Below are positions 8,161 through 16,147 of a DNA stretch of 47,046 nucleotides, piece by piece (within the stretch, counting starts at the first letter, position 1; each line of letters starts with the position of its first letter). The position numbers and the translations under genes are program-made. This DNA is from a virus. A model generated the notes under the pieces. It did not search any database. It was not told the origin of the DNA and worked only from the letters and a program-made list of their open reading frames with translations. The stretch is from positions 1 to 47,046 of IMG/VR virus record IMGVR_UViG_3300032294_002279. One strand, 5' to 3'.

Positions 8161-8237
8161 CACCCAGGCGGGATTCGAACCCGCATCGTCCCTGCAGCGG
8201 CAGGTGACCGTACTTTCCTATTGTCTCGGACTGGGTG
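8161..8237 (-). tRNA. tRNA-like element with abnormal anticodon arm
   Basis: On the minus strand these 77 bases have a perfect 7-bp acceptor stem (CACCCAG/CTGGGTG). They also have a perfect T-arm, GCGGG-TTCGAAT-CCCGC, at the right distance from it. The middle does not form a normal cloverleaf. The D-arm is weak, and the anticodon region folds as GTC-a-CCTGC-CGCT-GCAGG-GAC, a long hairpin with a four-base loop, so no anticodon can be assigned. No CCA follows. It may be a decayed tRNA, a tRNA mimic or a processing signal. It stands in a 290-base gene-free stretch between the conserved hypothetical gene and thyX. Confidence 0.5.
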
Positions 8238-8290
8238 AATGACCCTCAGGTTTGAGCTTCCACGGAGAGGCTTAGGGGGTGTTGCTGATG

Positions 8291-8335
8291 GCCTGAGCGT
8301 GAGACGCTTCATAAGAACGAAACAGAGGCTCAGGC
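8291..8335. other. Inverted repeat in the thyX downstream gap
   Basis: GCCTGAGC at 8291-8298 and GCTCAGGC at 8328-8335 form a perfect 8-bp stem around a 29-base interval. It lies between the end of thyX and the tRNA-like element, about 55 bases upstream of the latter on the minus strand. It could be part of a structured leader or an RNA processing site. The rest of 8106-8395 shows no other gene. Confidence 0.35.
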
Positions 8336-8395
8336 TCTATCGAAAGCTAGTTTAAAGTCAAATTTGCTCCTAATTTGAAGTTAATTAGAAGTTCG

Positions 8396-9103
8396 TTAGG
8401 AGATCTCCAAATTCTCGATCACCCGCCAGCCGTCAACAGCGGGATTATCCGAAGCTAGGACAGCCTTGACTGTAGTAGGCACGTAAGCAGACAGAATGCG
8501 TCCAATGTCATGAGCGATGTATTTGTGTTCCTTTTGAGTTCCGTTAGCCCCACGCAGGCCGACATAAAAAATCCAATCCCTCAGCGTGCCCTGCATGTGT
8601 AAACGGGTAGGTGTGCACATCGGCAGGATGTTTCGGGCGCATTCCCGAGCAACACCGGACTCCAGCAGAGTGTGGTACAACTCCTCGATATCCGAAAAAA
8701 CCTCTTTGACGCGTTCTTTCAATACTTGCTTGACCGTCTCGTCCGCAAACTCCAAGCTGTTTTGCCGATCTTTAAAATCCTGAGCCCGCAGTTCGAAATC
8801 CCAACAGCCTTCCCAAGCGTCATCCAGAATCTTATCTGGAGTACAATAACGCTGCGACAGTTCTTGATAGTGAAAGGCCCTGTGACGTATAATTTGCGCT
8901 GAAATTGCGCGGCTCGTTATAATTTCAAACGAAGCACAGACCTGCTCAAAGACGCTAAAATGCCCCTGGTTAACACAGAAAGTAAGGAGTTTTTGAAACT
9001 CCTCCTTGTCCGGATTTTTGGTGCTGGCTCGGGCGTGCCTGGCGACAACCTTCTCAGGGTTGTCAGTAATCCAATCGAGCTTAGCGTTGTGCAAACGATT
9101 CAC
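8396..9103 (-). CDS. thyX: FAD-dependent thymidylate synthase ThyX
   Basis: ThyX makes dTMP from dUMP using methylenetetrahydrofolate, FAD and NADPH. The 235-residue protein has the family signature RHR-x7-S as RHRAFHYQELS (R73 to S83), followed by QRY. A C-terminal MQGTLRDWIFYVGLR block fits the dUMP-binding region. Its length is normal for the family. It starts at GTG 9103, inside the end of the upstream small gene (23-base overlap), so its translation is probably coupled. Phage ThyX supplies thymidylate for viral DNA. Its placement amid late-type genes rather than next to the primase is slightly unusual. Confidence 0.93.
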   Translation of the reverse strand: MNRLHNAKLDWITDNPEKVVARHARASTKNPDKEEFQKLLTFCVNQGHFSVFEQVCASFEIITSRAISAQIIRHRAFHYQELSQRYCTPDKILDDAWEGCWDFELRAQDFKDRQNSLEFADETVKQVLKERVKEVFSDIEELYHTLLESGVARECARNILPMCTPTRLHMQGTLRDWIFYVGLRGANGTQKEHKYIAHDIGRILSAYVPTTVKAVLASDNPAVDGWRVIENLEIS

Positions 9104-9260
9104 CGGCAGGCTGCTGGGTCGTAGGTACTATACCGATTGCGGACGCCACGCGTTCCACAATGCCGGGATTTTCCTTGATGACCTGGCCGGCCCAGCGATC
9201 TCCGTACTGAGGGATGGCTGAAGGATTGATATTGATCAGGGAGCCTGCGAGACGAGTCAT
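9081..9260 (-). CDS. Small hypothetical protein coupled to thyX
   Basis: This 59-residue frame starts at ATG 9260, whose ATGA overlaps the stop of the upstream 43-residue gene, and ends inside the thyX start region. The product (MTRLAGSLININPSAI... with RWAGQVIKENPGIVERVAS) is likely partly helical. I recognise no family. The back-to-back ATGA overlap and the overlap with thyX are the best evidence that it is translated. Confidence 0.55.
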   Translation of the reverse strand: MTRLAGSLININPSAIPQYGDRWAGQVIKENPGIVERVASAIGIVPTTQQPAGESFAQR

Positions 9261-9388
9261 GTGCGGGGGAAAGTTTGTTGATAACGGAGACGGGCTGTAA
9301 CTTCAGAGGGCGTCACAGCGGACATGCGTGCGGCGTCTAAACCAAATCGCTGCCCCGCCATGCGGATCGGAAAGTCGTTGTCCTTCAT
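9257..9388 (-). CDS. Small hypothetical protein
   Basis: This 43-residue frame begins at ATG 9388, overlapping the TGA of the upstream gene as ATGA, and ends with another ATGA overlap into the 59-residue gene. It contains IRMAGQRFGLDAARMSAVTP and a basic end. No family is recognised. Its existence is inferred from the chain of stop/start overlaps and from the lack of other coding in this interval. Confidence 0.5.
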   Translation of the reverse strand: MKDNDFPIRMAGQRFGLDAARMSAVTPSEVTARLRYQQTFPRT

Positions 9389-9876
9389 TTCCGCGAATCC
9401 TTCTTGAGCTTAGCTAACGCCAGCAAGTTGTTCATCGTGTTGCTGCTCTGATACGGATATTCGTCTGAAAATGAAGGTGTACTGAGCATCGTCTGCTTAG
9501 GTACAGAAGTAAGTTGTTGCATCATCATCCTATTTTTAGGGTTATTTTCGTTAAGCGACATCATGTACTCTGCCTGACTCATATCGTCCGGAGACTCAGG
9601 CAGCGGGATATTGCGCTGGTTATAACCTGCAGGTCCCACAAGAGCCGTGGATTTCTTGATATTACCTTCGCCGTACTCTACAGGACCTACAGGAGGACGA
9701 CTGTAGATGCCGCGATCGTGTGCGAACTGTGACGACACACGGTTCATGTCGTCGAGTTGCGCCACGCGGCGAACGCCGGGCATAGGCGGCTGATTTAACA
9801 TGCCGAACGTCGGCATCGCTAACCGAGGGGCAGCTTCAGGAGCTTTGCCTGCGTCGGAGCCGGGAACAATCGGCAT
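9385..9876 (-). CDS. Probable virion-associated protein, low complexity
   Basis: The 163-residue protein is rich in Met, Pro, Asn and Gln (MPTFGMLNQPPMPGVRR near residue 21, MMMQQLTSVPKQTM near 116). It shows no catalytic motif, signal peptide or membrane segment. Similar disordered proteins are common among cyanophage structural genes, so I infer a virion or assembly role. It starts one base inside the stop of the HNH-like gene (TAATG) and ends with an ATGA overlap into the next gene. Confidence 0.5.
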   Translation of the reverse strand: MPIVPGSDAGKAPEAAPRLAMPTFGMLNQPPMPGVRRVAQLDDMNRVSSQFAHDRGIYSRPPVGPVEYGEGNIKKSTALVGPAGYNQRNIPLPESPDDMSQAEYMMSLNENNPKNRMMMQQLTSVPKQTMLSTPSFSDEYPYQSSNTMNNLLALAKLKKDSRK

Positions 9877-10109
9877 TACTTGTTATCTCCGCGATTGGCG
9901 TGCTTTGACCTTATTCTAATGTTATCAGGGGAGTTGTTATGCGGGTTCCTGTCTTTATGGTCCACATCCCGGTCGTCTCCTTTATGAACCCGACCCTGCT
10001 GTTCAAGGTGGCGACGCGCTTTATTACGCGCCGCTCGCCTCTTCTTTTGTTCTTCAGTACCGTGGTATTCCTTATATTCTTTATCGTAGTCTCGGCTCAT
10101 AGCGCTCAC
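9876..10109 (-). CDS. Small HNH-motif protein
   Basis: The 77-residue protein has a basic N-terminal half (KKRRAARNKARRHLEQQGR) and then DVDHKDRNPHNNSPDNIRI, the D-H...N-N...N pattern of small HNH endonuclease-like proteins common in phages. The central His and the two Asn positions are present. Flanking Cys pairs that would bind a structural zinc are absent. It may nick or cut DNA, perhaps with packaging or as a free-standing homing nuclease. It overlaps the following gene by one base. Confidence 0.65.
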   Translation of the reverse strand: MSAMSRDYDKEYKEYHGTEEQKKRRAARNKARRHLEQQGRVHKGDDRDVDHKDRNPHNNSPDNIRIRSKHANRGDNK

Positions 10110-10113
10110 TAAT

Positions 10114-10356
10114 CTAGGACCATTTTAGCCTAGTTTTAAGAGTCTTAAACAGCTCAGGGTAGTTGTTATATAGGTCGTGAAGCAGCCCGTTAGCTAAGTC
10201 GTCAATAAACCGTTGGTACAACCCCGTATACAGGCCATCTGTACACTTATAAAACTCATAAAGCCAATCGAGAAAGTCAGCGCGATCTTGCTCGGCGTTT
10301 ACGTCCCAGTTGGCGAGAAGGTCTTCGTACTTGTCTGATGTGGCCACGCGGGTCAA
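10114..10356 (-). CDS. Hypothetical helical protein
   Basis: The frame is open from an ATG at 10443, but that start would overlap the upstream gene by 70 bases. I prefer the TTG at 10356, which has a GAGAGG eight bases ahead of it and gives 80 residues. The sequence (YEDLLANWDVNAEQDRADFLDWLYEFYK...) is acidic and helical with many aromatic residues. I recognise no family. It lies in a leftward pair with the gene at 10373-10642. Confidence 0.55.
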   Translation of the reverse strand: MTRVATSDKYEDLLANWDVNAEQDRADFLDWLYEFYKCTDGLYTGLYQRFIDDLANGLLHDLYNNYPELFKTLKTRLKWS

Positions 10357-10372
10357 AACTCGGCCTCTCAGT

Positions 10373-10642
10373 TTAATCGGTAAGGACGCGAACCTCGATG
10401 CCCGTAACTGTTTTTGATTCAAGCTCGTCCAGAAGGTCTTCATTAAAGGCTCGGGCTAGCTCAACCGTGATCTCCATGTAGACCGACGCCAGGAGAGTTT
10501 CACGATAAGCCTGCGCCTTAGCCATCTCGCGGGTTTCCAGGTCACCCAGAATGTTGTTTTCTTCGTCGTCAAACGAGAAAGTCTTGGCCATCACGCGCTC
10601 ATTGGCGCATCTAGCAATATTGTCCCAGTCTTCGCTATACAT
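10373..10642 (-). CDS. Hypothetical acidic helical protein
   Basis: The 89-residue acidic protein starts MYSEDWDNIARCANERVMAK and continues with a long predicted helix (YRETLLASVYMEITVELARAF). No family is recognised. It follows the endolysin gene by 12 bases on the same strand and precedes the next small gene. It may be an accessory of the lysis or virion operon, but nothing in the sequence proves a role. Confidence 0.55.
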   Translation of the reverse strand: MYSEDWDNIARCANERVMAKTFSFDDEENNILGDLETREMAKAQAYRETLLASVYMEITVELARAFNEDLLDELESKTVTGIEVRVLTD

Positions 10643-10654
10643 TTGAACTCGTTC

Positions 10655-11887
10655 TTATCGTGCCAGGATAGCCCACCCAGACCCCTTACCTTCAACTTCC
10701 CAGCGAGGGCTCAGATTTTTTTTAGAATATAACTTGTACTCACCGTTTGTGTTTATATAACCCCCTTGTACGAGATCCATCTCGCCGAACGGATCGTGCA
10801 CCCAAAGCTTAGTTTTGTCCGCAGTCACGCCGACGACAACAAGCCAATGGCCGCCGCCGACCGGATTGGAAACAGGACCTTTGTGCAATACACCAATAGG
10901 AACCGGGATACCTTTTTTCAGCTGAGCTTCGATAGCATTCCAATCCGCGTTTTGCACAAACTTAGCGTCGATATTAAAATGCTTCAGGGCTTGCAGCTGT
11001 GCCGTAGCTTCTGTAGTATCGCCGAATTTATAGACTTCGTTAATATATTCCCCGTCGTCTTCAATAACGTCCGGATCAAGAGCTGCCAATAACATTGCGC
11101 AGCTGCTGCTAAAGCACGTACGCAGAGGATCTTTATCGTTGTCCCGCTGACTGAAGTACGGAACGACGAGCTTGATCTCCCCTTCGAGCTTTGGCGGCTC
11201 CTCTTGGGGTGCGATGTCGTTAATTAGTTTCCAGTGTTCCGGGAACATCCACCACGCCGGATCGGGCTTGGCGGCCAGCTTCACCTCTTTATGGTTTTCA
11301 CCCGGATACTCAGTGATGCTGATCCACTCGTGCGCCGCACCCTTCGGCACAAACAGCTTCTCCTCGGCAGCCAGCTCCGAACTTTGAATCGGCTTGCGCT
11401 TCAGCCAAGTGTCTTGCTTGGCGACGATCGAAGCGGCGAGCATGGGGTTCTTGACTTTGGCTAAGAATAAGTCTCTTTCCGCTTTGCGCCGCCGTGTTAA
11501 CCCTTCGATAGGTTTGTCGCCGACTTTGTTCCAACGGAGAAACTCAGATGCGACAACCGTGCGATCCGCCCCGTCATTTAAAAGACGCAACAGAGTGCTT
11601 GACTGCAAAGCACTCAATCCGACGTTATAACTAAACGAAACTAGGGCGTCAAACTCGTTCTGATTTATCGCAACCTTGACTAGATCCGAGACGCCGCGTT
11701 CGAACACTGCCACGTCAACACGCAGGAGCTCCTCAGCTTTGACCTCGGTAATGGTCATGCCGAGTTTGATATCAGGGCCGGTCGTGCCATACCCGATCGT
11801 GGGTACCCCGCCAATATCAAGGTACGCTTTAAGGCGCAGACCCTCAAAACTTTTAATCAGGTCGATACCGTTTTGTGAGAGCTTCAT
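10655..11887 (-). CDS. Endolysin: GH24 muramidase plus C39-like peptidase domain
   Basis: The 410-residue protein starts with a T4-type lysozyme domain (about 1-145) whose catalytic triad has the exact family spacing: E15, eight residues, D24, five residues, T30. A middle region (about 157-220, DTWLKRKPIQSSEL...EWISITEY...WWMFPEHW) resembles an SH3-like wall-binding module of cyanobacterial hydrolases. The C-terminus (about 241-400) looks like a papain-fold C39_2 peptidase, with C258 in RTCFSSSC, H347 in GGHW and D365 in VHDPF. No signal peptide is visible, so release would need a holin, and holin-like genes lie at 14.6-15.1 kb. It would cut both glycan and peptide bonds. The peptidase activity is inferred. 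Confidence 0.85.
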   Translation of the reverse strand: MKLSQNGIDLIKSFEGLRLKAYLDIGGVPTIGYGTTGPDIKLGMTITEVKAEELLRVDVAVFERGVSDLVKVAINQNEFDALVSFSYNVGLSALQSSTLLRLLNDGADRTVVASEFLRWNKVGDKPIEGLTRRRKAERDLFLAKVKNPMLAASIVAKQDTWLKRKPIQSSELAAEEKLFVPKGAAHEWISITEYPGENHKEVKLAAKPDPAWWMFPEHWKLINDIAPQEEPPKLEGEIKLVVPYFSQRDNDKDPLRTCFSSSCAMLLAALDPDVIEDDGEYINEVYKFGDTTEATAQLQALKHFNIDAKFVQNADWNAIEAQLKKGIPVPIGVLHKGPVSNPVGGGHWLVVVGVTADKTKLWVHDPFGEMDLVQGGYINTNGEYKLYSKKNLSPRWEVEGKGSGWAILAR

Positions 11888-11893
11888 GCTCTA

Positions 11894-12292
11894 TCAGGCA
11901 ACAGAAGCCTGAACACGGTATTCAGTCTCACTCCGACCCTTTCGATACACATAAACAGTTGCGGTATCGCTAGAACTAACGTTGTAAGAAAAACTGGCGC
12001 TAATTCGCCGGCTAATCTTAGGTGCATCAAGCTCGCCGGCGAGAGTGCCGTCGGCTTTGTAGACCGCCACGCCGGAAACGCCGAAAGCTTCGGCGTCCAA
12101 GGTAATAGTGGCTGTGCCCGTCGAGCCGTAGGTCAAATCGTACACGTCGGCCAGATTAAGACTGCCGTCACCGGCGAAAGATCGAAAGCTGTCCACGGTG
12201 ACGTTTGACCCGTTATCCGTGCGAAACTGGCCGAAGCGAGTAATACCGGCGGGAGCCGCGCCGAGTTCGCGGTTAAACGTAGCTTCGGCCAT
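11894..12292 (-). CDS. Virion protein, beta-rich
   Basis: The 132-residue protein is rich in Ser, Thr, Ala and Gly and appears all-beta (ATITLDAEAFGVSGVAVYKADGTL, ATVYVYRKGRSETEYRV). It lies between the tailspike and the endolysin genes on the same strand, with only 6 bases to the endolysin. I infer a small structural or tail-tip component. No enzymatic motif is seen and I do not recognise a named family. Confidence 0.55.
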   Translation of the reverse strand: MAEATFNRELGAAPAGITRFGQFRTDNGSNVTVDSFRSFAGDGSLNLADVYDLTYGSTGTATITLDAEAFGVSGVAVYKADGTLAGELDAPKISRRISASFSYNVSSSDTATVYVYRKGRSETEYRVQASVA

Positions 12293-12339
12293 TACTAATT
12301 AATAGTTCTGTCTATATAGACTTTAGCAGATAGAAAAAA

Positions 12340-14220
12340 TTACGTAGTAGTATCAGTGATTAACCCGTAGTTTGAAAGCGCAGTTATTAAATTAGTCAGA
12401 GCAACGTTGCCTCCCTTAGCCCCACTGACTGTCGGCTTAGCGACAGCAGCGGTGCCATGGAACCCGAGAACGCCGGAACCGGCGATTAAAGCTGCTCCAC
12501 CGGTGCTGCTCTGCAGTACCACAGCGCCAGTGCCTTTACTTCCTAAACGAAGGTTGACATTGGCGGATGAACCTTCAGAGAACATCACGACATTGGCGTC
12601 ACTGGCGGAGCGTAGAACAGGATAGTTTACAGCGCTAGGAGTAGACTGGAACACCGTAGAAACATTGCCTGCGGCGGCAGCGGCTAAGACACCCGAAGAT
12701 GCGCTGTAAAAACCACTCTGGCTGTCCCCTATAAAGGAATAACTAGGTGTGGTGCTAGAGCCAGCCAACGAAAGATTGACAGGCTGCGAACCAGGGAAAC
12801 CGTTAAAGATGTTACCGGTGCCGACTAAAATTTTATCTGCCGTCTTATTACCCCCTAAGTTATTAGCTGAGTAGTAGTTGTTATTTGAGGTCCCCTGCTC
12901 AAGAACACCGTAATTTTGAGTCTTAGGTGTCTGCAGATCAAAACAAGTATTGGAAATAACATGAGTCGAACTTGTTGAACTTAAACGAATGCCGCTGCTA
13001 TCAGCACTTGCGCCAGAACGATTATTGTTTACACATGTATTATTTACGATCTGCACCCAAAGGCACGATAGTGCGTAAATACCTGAGCCATTGTTAGCGG
13101 TACATTTGTTTCCACTAACCGTCAGGTTAGATACTGCATCTAAGAAAATACCATCGAAGGTGGCAAAGTCAATAATGTTGTTATTTATGTTAGAAAATAC
13201 ACTGGAGTTAGCTACACTAATTCCATATTGCCCGCAGTCTCGTACGGTATTGCTTTCAACTGTACTGTAGGACGCATTATCTAAACGAATACCGGAAATA
13301 CTCTGACTAACACAGGTATTACCTACAACAGTACAGAAATTAGCACCAGTTTGTAGAAGAATACCGAGCTTACCGTTAGTGCAGGTGTTACCTACAAAGC
13401 TAACATAATCAGCATTGTAAGCAAACAGGCAGGCGTTAGTTCCTCCTAAATCTAATTGATTAATAGTGTTGCCGGTTACAGAAACAGAGTAGCTGTCTAT
13501 ATCAATTAGAATACCGTAAATATCGTTACTGAGCAGAACGTTGCCTGTATAAGCAACATTCCGCTGTACACCGCCGGCCACTCCGACTTCGTTGCCGATG
13601 AACGTACAACCGGTGACAGTGAGTCCGTCCACGCCGGGCAAGATATTTGCCGGTTGAACCGGTCCGCTGCCAGCCATCAAACCCACATAAGCGTTGCTTA
13701 CAAACTGACAGTTTTCAACGCGAACACTGTTTAAAGTCTTTCCAGCAACTGCCCCGACATACAAACCGTTGTAATAGCGGTAGCTGATATCTGTTCCAGG
13801 GGGACTTACAGTGCCCTTATTACCTTTAAAAGTAAGACCTCGGATGAGATATTGCTCACCGGAAACTAGTTCGGCAACGTTTTTGTCCGTAACACCATTT
13901 GCCAGCTGGATAACAGCCGAATCGGATACGAAGCTCAGTCGGGTTTTATTTTGAGAACTACCCGAGAGATAGATACCCGTCGTAAGGTAGGTACCATCAG
14001 GGAAATATAGAGAATCACCAGCCGACAGGCTATCGATAGCTGCCTGAATTTCCGCAGTGTCGTCGGTTACGCCGTCTCCCACGGCGCCGAAATCTTTTAC
14101 GCTGACAGTATCTTGAAGTTTATCTTCTAGCTGACGATTTACAGCCCCAGTTCCAGGAGGAACGTAAATAATAGAGTCGGTATCAATGCCAGGAACCGCC
14201 TTAAAATTGCGAGCGACCAT
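12340..14220 (-). CDS. Tailspike with right-handed beta-helix
   Basis: The 626-residue protein has a pectate-lyase-3-type head, VKDFGAVGDGVTDDTAEIQ, at about residues 41-59. Many short beta-helix rungs follow (VTGNTI, FVGNTC, VVGNTC, VESNTV, VSGNKC, IVNNTC), spaced about 22 residues apart. Such spikes bind or cleave surface polysaccharide. Active-site residues cannot be assigned by eye, so enzymatic action is open. The C-terminus (about 485-626) ends GAKGGNVALTNLITAL, a block I associate with cyanophage fibre tips. The gene starts 80 bases from a divergent plus-strand gene. Confidence 0.82.
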   Translation of the reverse strand: MVARNFKAVPGIDTDSIIYVPPGTGAVNRQLEDKLQDTVSVKDFGAVGDGVTDDTAEIQAAIDSLSAGDSLYFPDGTYLTTGIYLSGSSQNKTRLSFVSDSAVIQLANGVTDKNVAELVSGEQYLIRGLTFKGNKGTVSPPGTDISYRYYNGLYVGAVAGKTLNSVRVENCQFVSNAYVGLMAGSGPVQPANILPGVDGLTVTGCTFIGNEVGVAGGVQRNVAYTGNVLLSNDIYGILIDIDSYSVSVTGNTINQLDLGGTNACLFAYNADYVSFVGNTCTNGKLGILLQTGANFCTVVGNTCVSQSISGIRLDNASYSTVESNTVRDCGQYGISVANSSVFSNINNNIIDFATFDGIFLDAVSNLTVSGNKCTANNGSGIYALSCLWVQIVNNTCVNNNRSGASADSSGIRLSSTSSTHVISNTCFDLQTPKTQNYGVLEQGTSNNNYYSANNLGGNKTADKILVGTGNIFNGFPGSQPVNLSLAGSSTTPSYSFIGDSQSGFYSASSGVLAAAAAGNVSTVFQSTPSAVNYPVLRSASDANVVMFSEGSSANVNLRLGSKGTGAVVLQSSTGGAALIAGSGVLGFHGTAAVAKPTVSGAKGGNVALTNLITALSNYGLITDTTT

Positions 14221-14300
14221 AACTAACTGACGGCGTGTTTAAATTATACCCGAGACACATCAAGGGCGCTTTAGACTGAAGCAAACAACGAACACGACAA

Positions 14301-14609
14301 ATGAGAAAATATACTGTGTTTAATGCGGTAATTTACGAACTTCTAACGGAACTCATAGAGGTTTGGCCGAAATTAAAGCTATACCCTTGGGTTCGTGCGG
14401 CACTAAATTGGTGTCGAACGGATTGGGTCGAATGGCGCACAGAAAAAACACTAAAAGACGTTGACGAACAAGCAAAAATAATCGCAGACGAATGGGCACA
14501 GCAAGAAAAAACGAAGTACGAGTTAATTGAACATCCGCCGGACGGATCAAAAGCTCAAGAGTTACTCGGCGGTGCAATGGAAATAAAGTCCACGTGGGGC
14601 AGGGATTAA
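14301..14609 (+). CDS. Hypothetical protein in a plus-strand island
   Basis: The 102-residue protein starts at ATG 14301. It has an amphipathic, Trp-rich N-terminal half (LLTELIEVWPKLKLYPWVRAALNWCRTDWVEW) and a charged helical second half. No clear membrane segment or family is recognised. It is transcribed opposite to the surrounding late genes, together with the holin-like gene 26 bases downstream, so a lysis-related or regulatory role is possible but unproven. Confidence 0.5.
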   Translation: MRKYTVFNAVIYELLTELIEVWPKLKLYPWVRAALNWCRTDWVEWRTEKTLKDVDEQAKIIADEWAQQEKTKYELIEHPPDGSKAQELLGGAMEIKSTWGRD

Positions 14610-14635
14610 ACTATAGATACCCCGCTGAGACTCCG

Positions 14636-14824
14636 ATGTCCAACACTATTCAACTGCTAGTTAATCACTGGGCAGATATTATCGCCGTCGGTGCCGCTGT
14701 GCACGGTTTAGCTCTTGTTATCGTTAATCTCACTCCTTCTGAGACCGATAACAAAGTCTATAACAAAGTATATAAAGTAATCGAAATAGCTGCTGGTCTA
14801 GTTACCAAAATAGCCAAGAAATGA
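14636..14824 (+). CDS. Holin-like membrane protein
   Basis: I take ATG 14636, giving 62 residues; an upstream start at 14594 would overlap the previous gene. The protein has one strong transmembrane segment (about residues 11-32, ADIIAVGAAVHGLALVIVNLT). A polar middle follows, then a Lys-containing amphipathic end. Size and layout fit class-III-like holins, which form membrane lesions that release endolysin. No sequence family is recognised, so the call rests on topology and its place in the lysis region. Confidence 0.5.
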   Translation: MSNTIQLLVNHWADIIAVGAAVHGLALVIVNLTPSETDNKVYNKVYKVIEIAAGLVTKIAKK

Positions 14825-14835
14825 ATCAGTGAGAG

Positions 14836-15114
14836 TCAGCTAGATTCTTCGATCTGGCTGACTTTCTGAACAAAGCCTTCGCGCAAAGTGCGCAATTCAG
14901 ACATTACGAGAGCATCTAACTTATTTTCAAATCTACACAGCGACTGATCGACCTTGTCGAACGCTGTATTCATATCATCTTTAGTCGCATAATCTTCAGC
15001 CAGACGGATCTCAAGGCGGTCCACGCGGTCATTCACGTCCGAAAAACGCTTCCAGGTCAGACCTGCGCCACTTAACAAGGTGGAGACGATTAACGTCAAT
15101 AGCCATTCGGGCAT
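14836..15114 (-). CDS. Membrane-anchored coiled-coil protein, possible lysis accessory
   Basis: The 92-residue protein has an N-terminal hydrophobic segment (MPEWLLTLIVSTLLSGAGL, residues 1-19). A long heptad-containing helix follows (DVNDRVDRLEIRLAEDYATKD... to the end). This N-terminal anchor plus coiled coil resembles holin partners or spanin inner-membrane subunits. It converges with the holin-like gene, with 11 bases between their ends. The role is inferred from topology and neighbourhood; no family is recognised. Confidence 0.5.
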   Translation of the reverse strand: MPEWLLTLIVSTLLSGAGLTWKRFSDVNDRVDRLEIRLAEDYATKDDMNTAFDKVDQSLCRFENKLDALVMSELRTLREGFVQKVSQIEESS

Positions 15115-15156
15115 TGTTCATTGGCGCCTCCAATTCTATTTTATAAGTTTCTGGAC

Positions 15157-15546
15157 TTAGTCGCTAGTTAAAATCGGCAGTAGTAAGGGTTGTTTACAAA
15201 GTTCTTCGTAATGTTTTGCGGATTCAGATTCATGGTGTTTACGATTAACCCACTCTAAAATCCTAAGCTCTTTTTCGTGCGTCCAGAAAGCTTGCGATCT
15301 GTACCACAGGTCCCAGCGTTCGTTTGATTTACTCAGGTTGCAATCACCGCAGGAAGGAATCAAATTTGAACGCACGGTCATGCCTCCCTTGGATTTAGGA
15401 ACAACATGATCGAGAGTTCTAGGGTCTGCTTTATCGCAGTAAGCACAAGTGTGCTTCCAGGCGGCAAAAATATCTTTTCGAAACCGTTTACGCGCAGTAG
15501 ATCTAGATAAGCACTGTAGCTCAAAAAGAAGATCAAGTTCCGTCAC
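15157..15546 (-). CDS. HNH endonuclease
   Basis: The 129-residue protein is a standard HNH nuclease. CAYC and later CGDCN form the zinc ribbon, LDHVVPKSKGG holds the catalytic His, and SNLIPSC supplies the Asn. The motif spans residues 34 to about 70. Free-standing HNH nucleases in phages act as homing endonucleases or in DNA packaging. Here it sits between a lysis gene and adhesin genes, far from the terminase, which favours a mobile homing-type gene. It starts at 15546 and the frame is intact. Confidence 0.85.
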   Translation of the reverse strand: MTELDLLFELQCLSRSTARKRFRKDIFAAWKHTCAYCDKADPRTLDHVVPKSKGGMTVRSNLIPSCGDCNLSKSNERWDLWYRSQAFWTHEKELRILEWVNRKHHESESAKHYEELCKQPLLLPILTSD

Positions 15547-15605
15547 AAACTATGTGAGGTTGAACTTATTCTAAGGGATAAAGATAAAGCAGTATTAATT
15601 AAAAA

Positions 15606-16118
15606 TTAATTAACAAGGAGAATTGGAGGCTGAATTTCGACTTCCAGCTCCGATACGCTAATCGCGCGTCCCACGCGGACAGAAGCGCCGTACTGGTTTA
15701 GCCCTGATGCAAGAATCACACCAGATCCTGTAGCGTACAGAGTAACCTGACCTTTGTACTTAGACAAGAAGTAATCCTGGCCCGGTATCAGTTGCGAACC
15801 GGCAGTAATGTTCGAACCGTCAACAACAACGACGCCATCCAAGTTAACTTGAACTTCAGTGCCAGCCGAAGCAGAGGTGGCCGCGACACCGATGGGATAA
15901 TAGAAATTCGAATCGACGCCGCTCAGGGCTGTGGCCTTTACAGCAACTCCAGCGCCGCTGGCGTAAACAACATCGCCTTGTATAAGATTTTCGCCTGCAA
16001 ATAAAACATAAGGTGCTGTGTAATTAGATGTGATTCCGCCGCCGTTAACTAACCAGACTTCACTACCGCTCGAATCGAAGCTGGTATATGACCTGTTGAA
16101 AATGTTCCGGTCGGTCAC
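15606..16118 (-). CDS. Virion decoration-like protein
   Basis: The 170-residue protein starts at GTG 16118. It is beta-rich and low in charge, with the pattern VLFAGENLIQGDVVYASGAGVAVKATA followed by PIGVAATSASAGTEVQV. This 'added/valid value' type of repeat resembles capsid decoration or DUF2190-like proteins, and the same style recurs in the gene at 18013-18489. I infer a structural protein exposed on the virion. The assignment is by pattern only. Confidence 0.55.
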   Translation of the reverse strand: MTDRNIFNRSYTSFDSSGSEVWLVNGGGITSNYTAPYVLFAGENLIQGDVVYASGAGVAVKATALSGVDSNFYYPIGVAATSASAGTEVQVNLDGVVVVDGSNITAGSQLIPGQDYFLSKYKGQVTLYATGSGVILASGLNQYGASVRVGRAISVSELEVEIQPPILLVN

Positions 16119-16147
16119 GCTGTTAAAAATCTAGTAATTCCAGTTTA

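Noticed and set aside
8161-8190. Attachment site (attP) from a tRNA 3' end
   Set aside because: The T-arm and acceptor could match a host tRNA end, but no integrase is recognised in the window and host sequence is not available.
8139-8312. 57-residue minus-strand open frame crossing the tRNA-like element
   Set aside because: Its last third is the translation of the acceptor and T-arm, with no family resemblance. An RNA reading explains the sequence better.
8139-8395. Possible tmRNA or two-piece tmRNA piece
   Set aside because: The T-arm and preceding GGAC resemble tmRNA, but there is no tag reading frame ending in small hydrophobic residues and the whole fold is only 77 bases.
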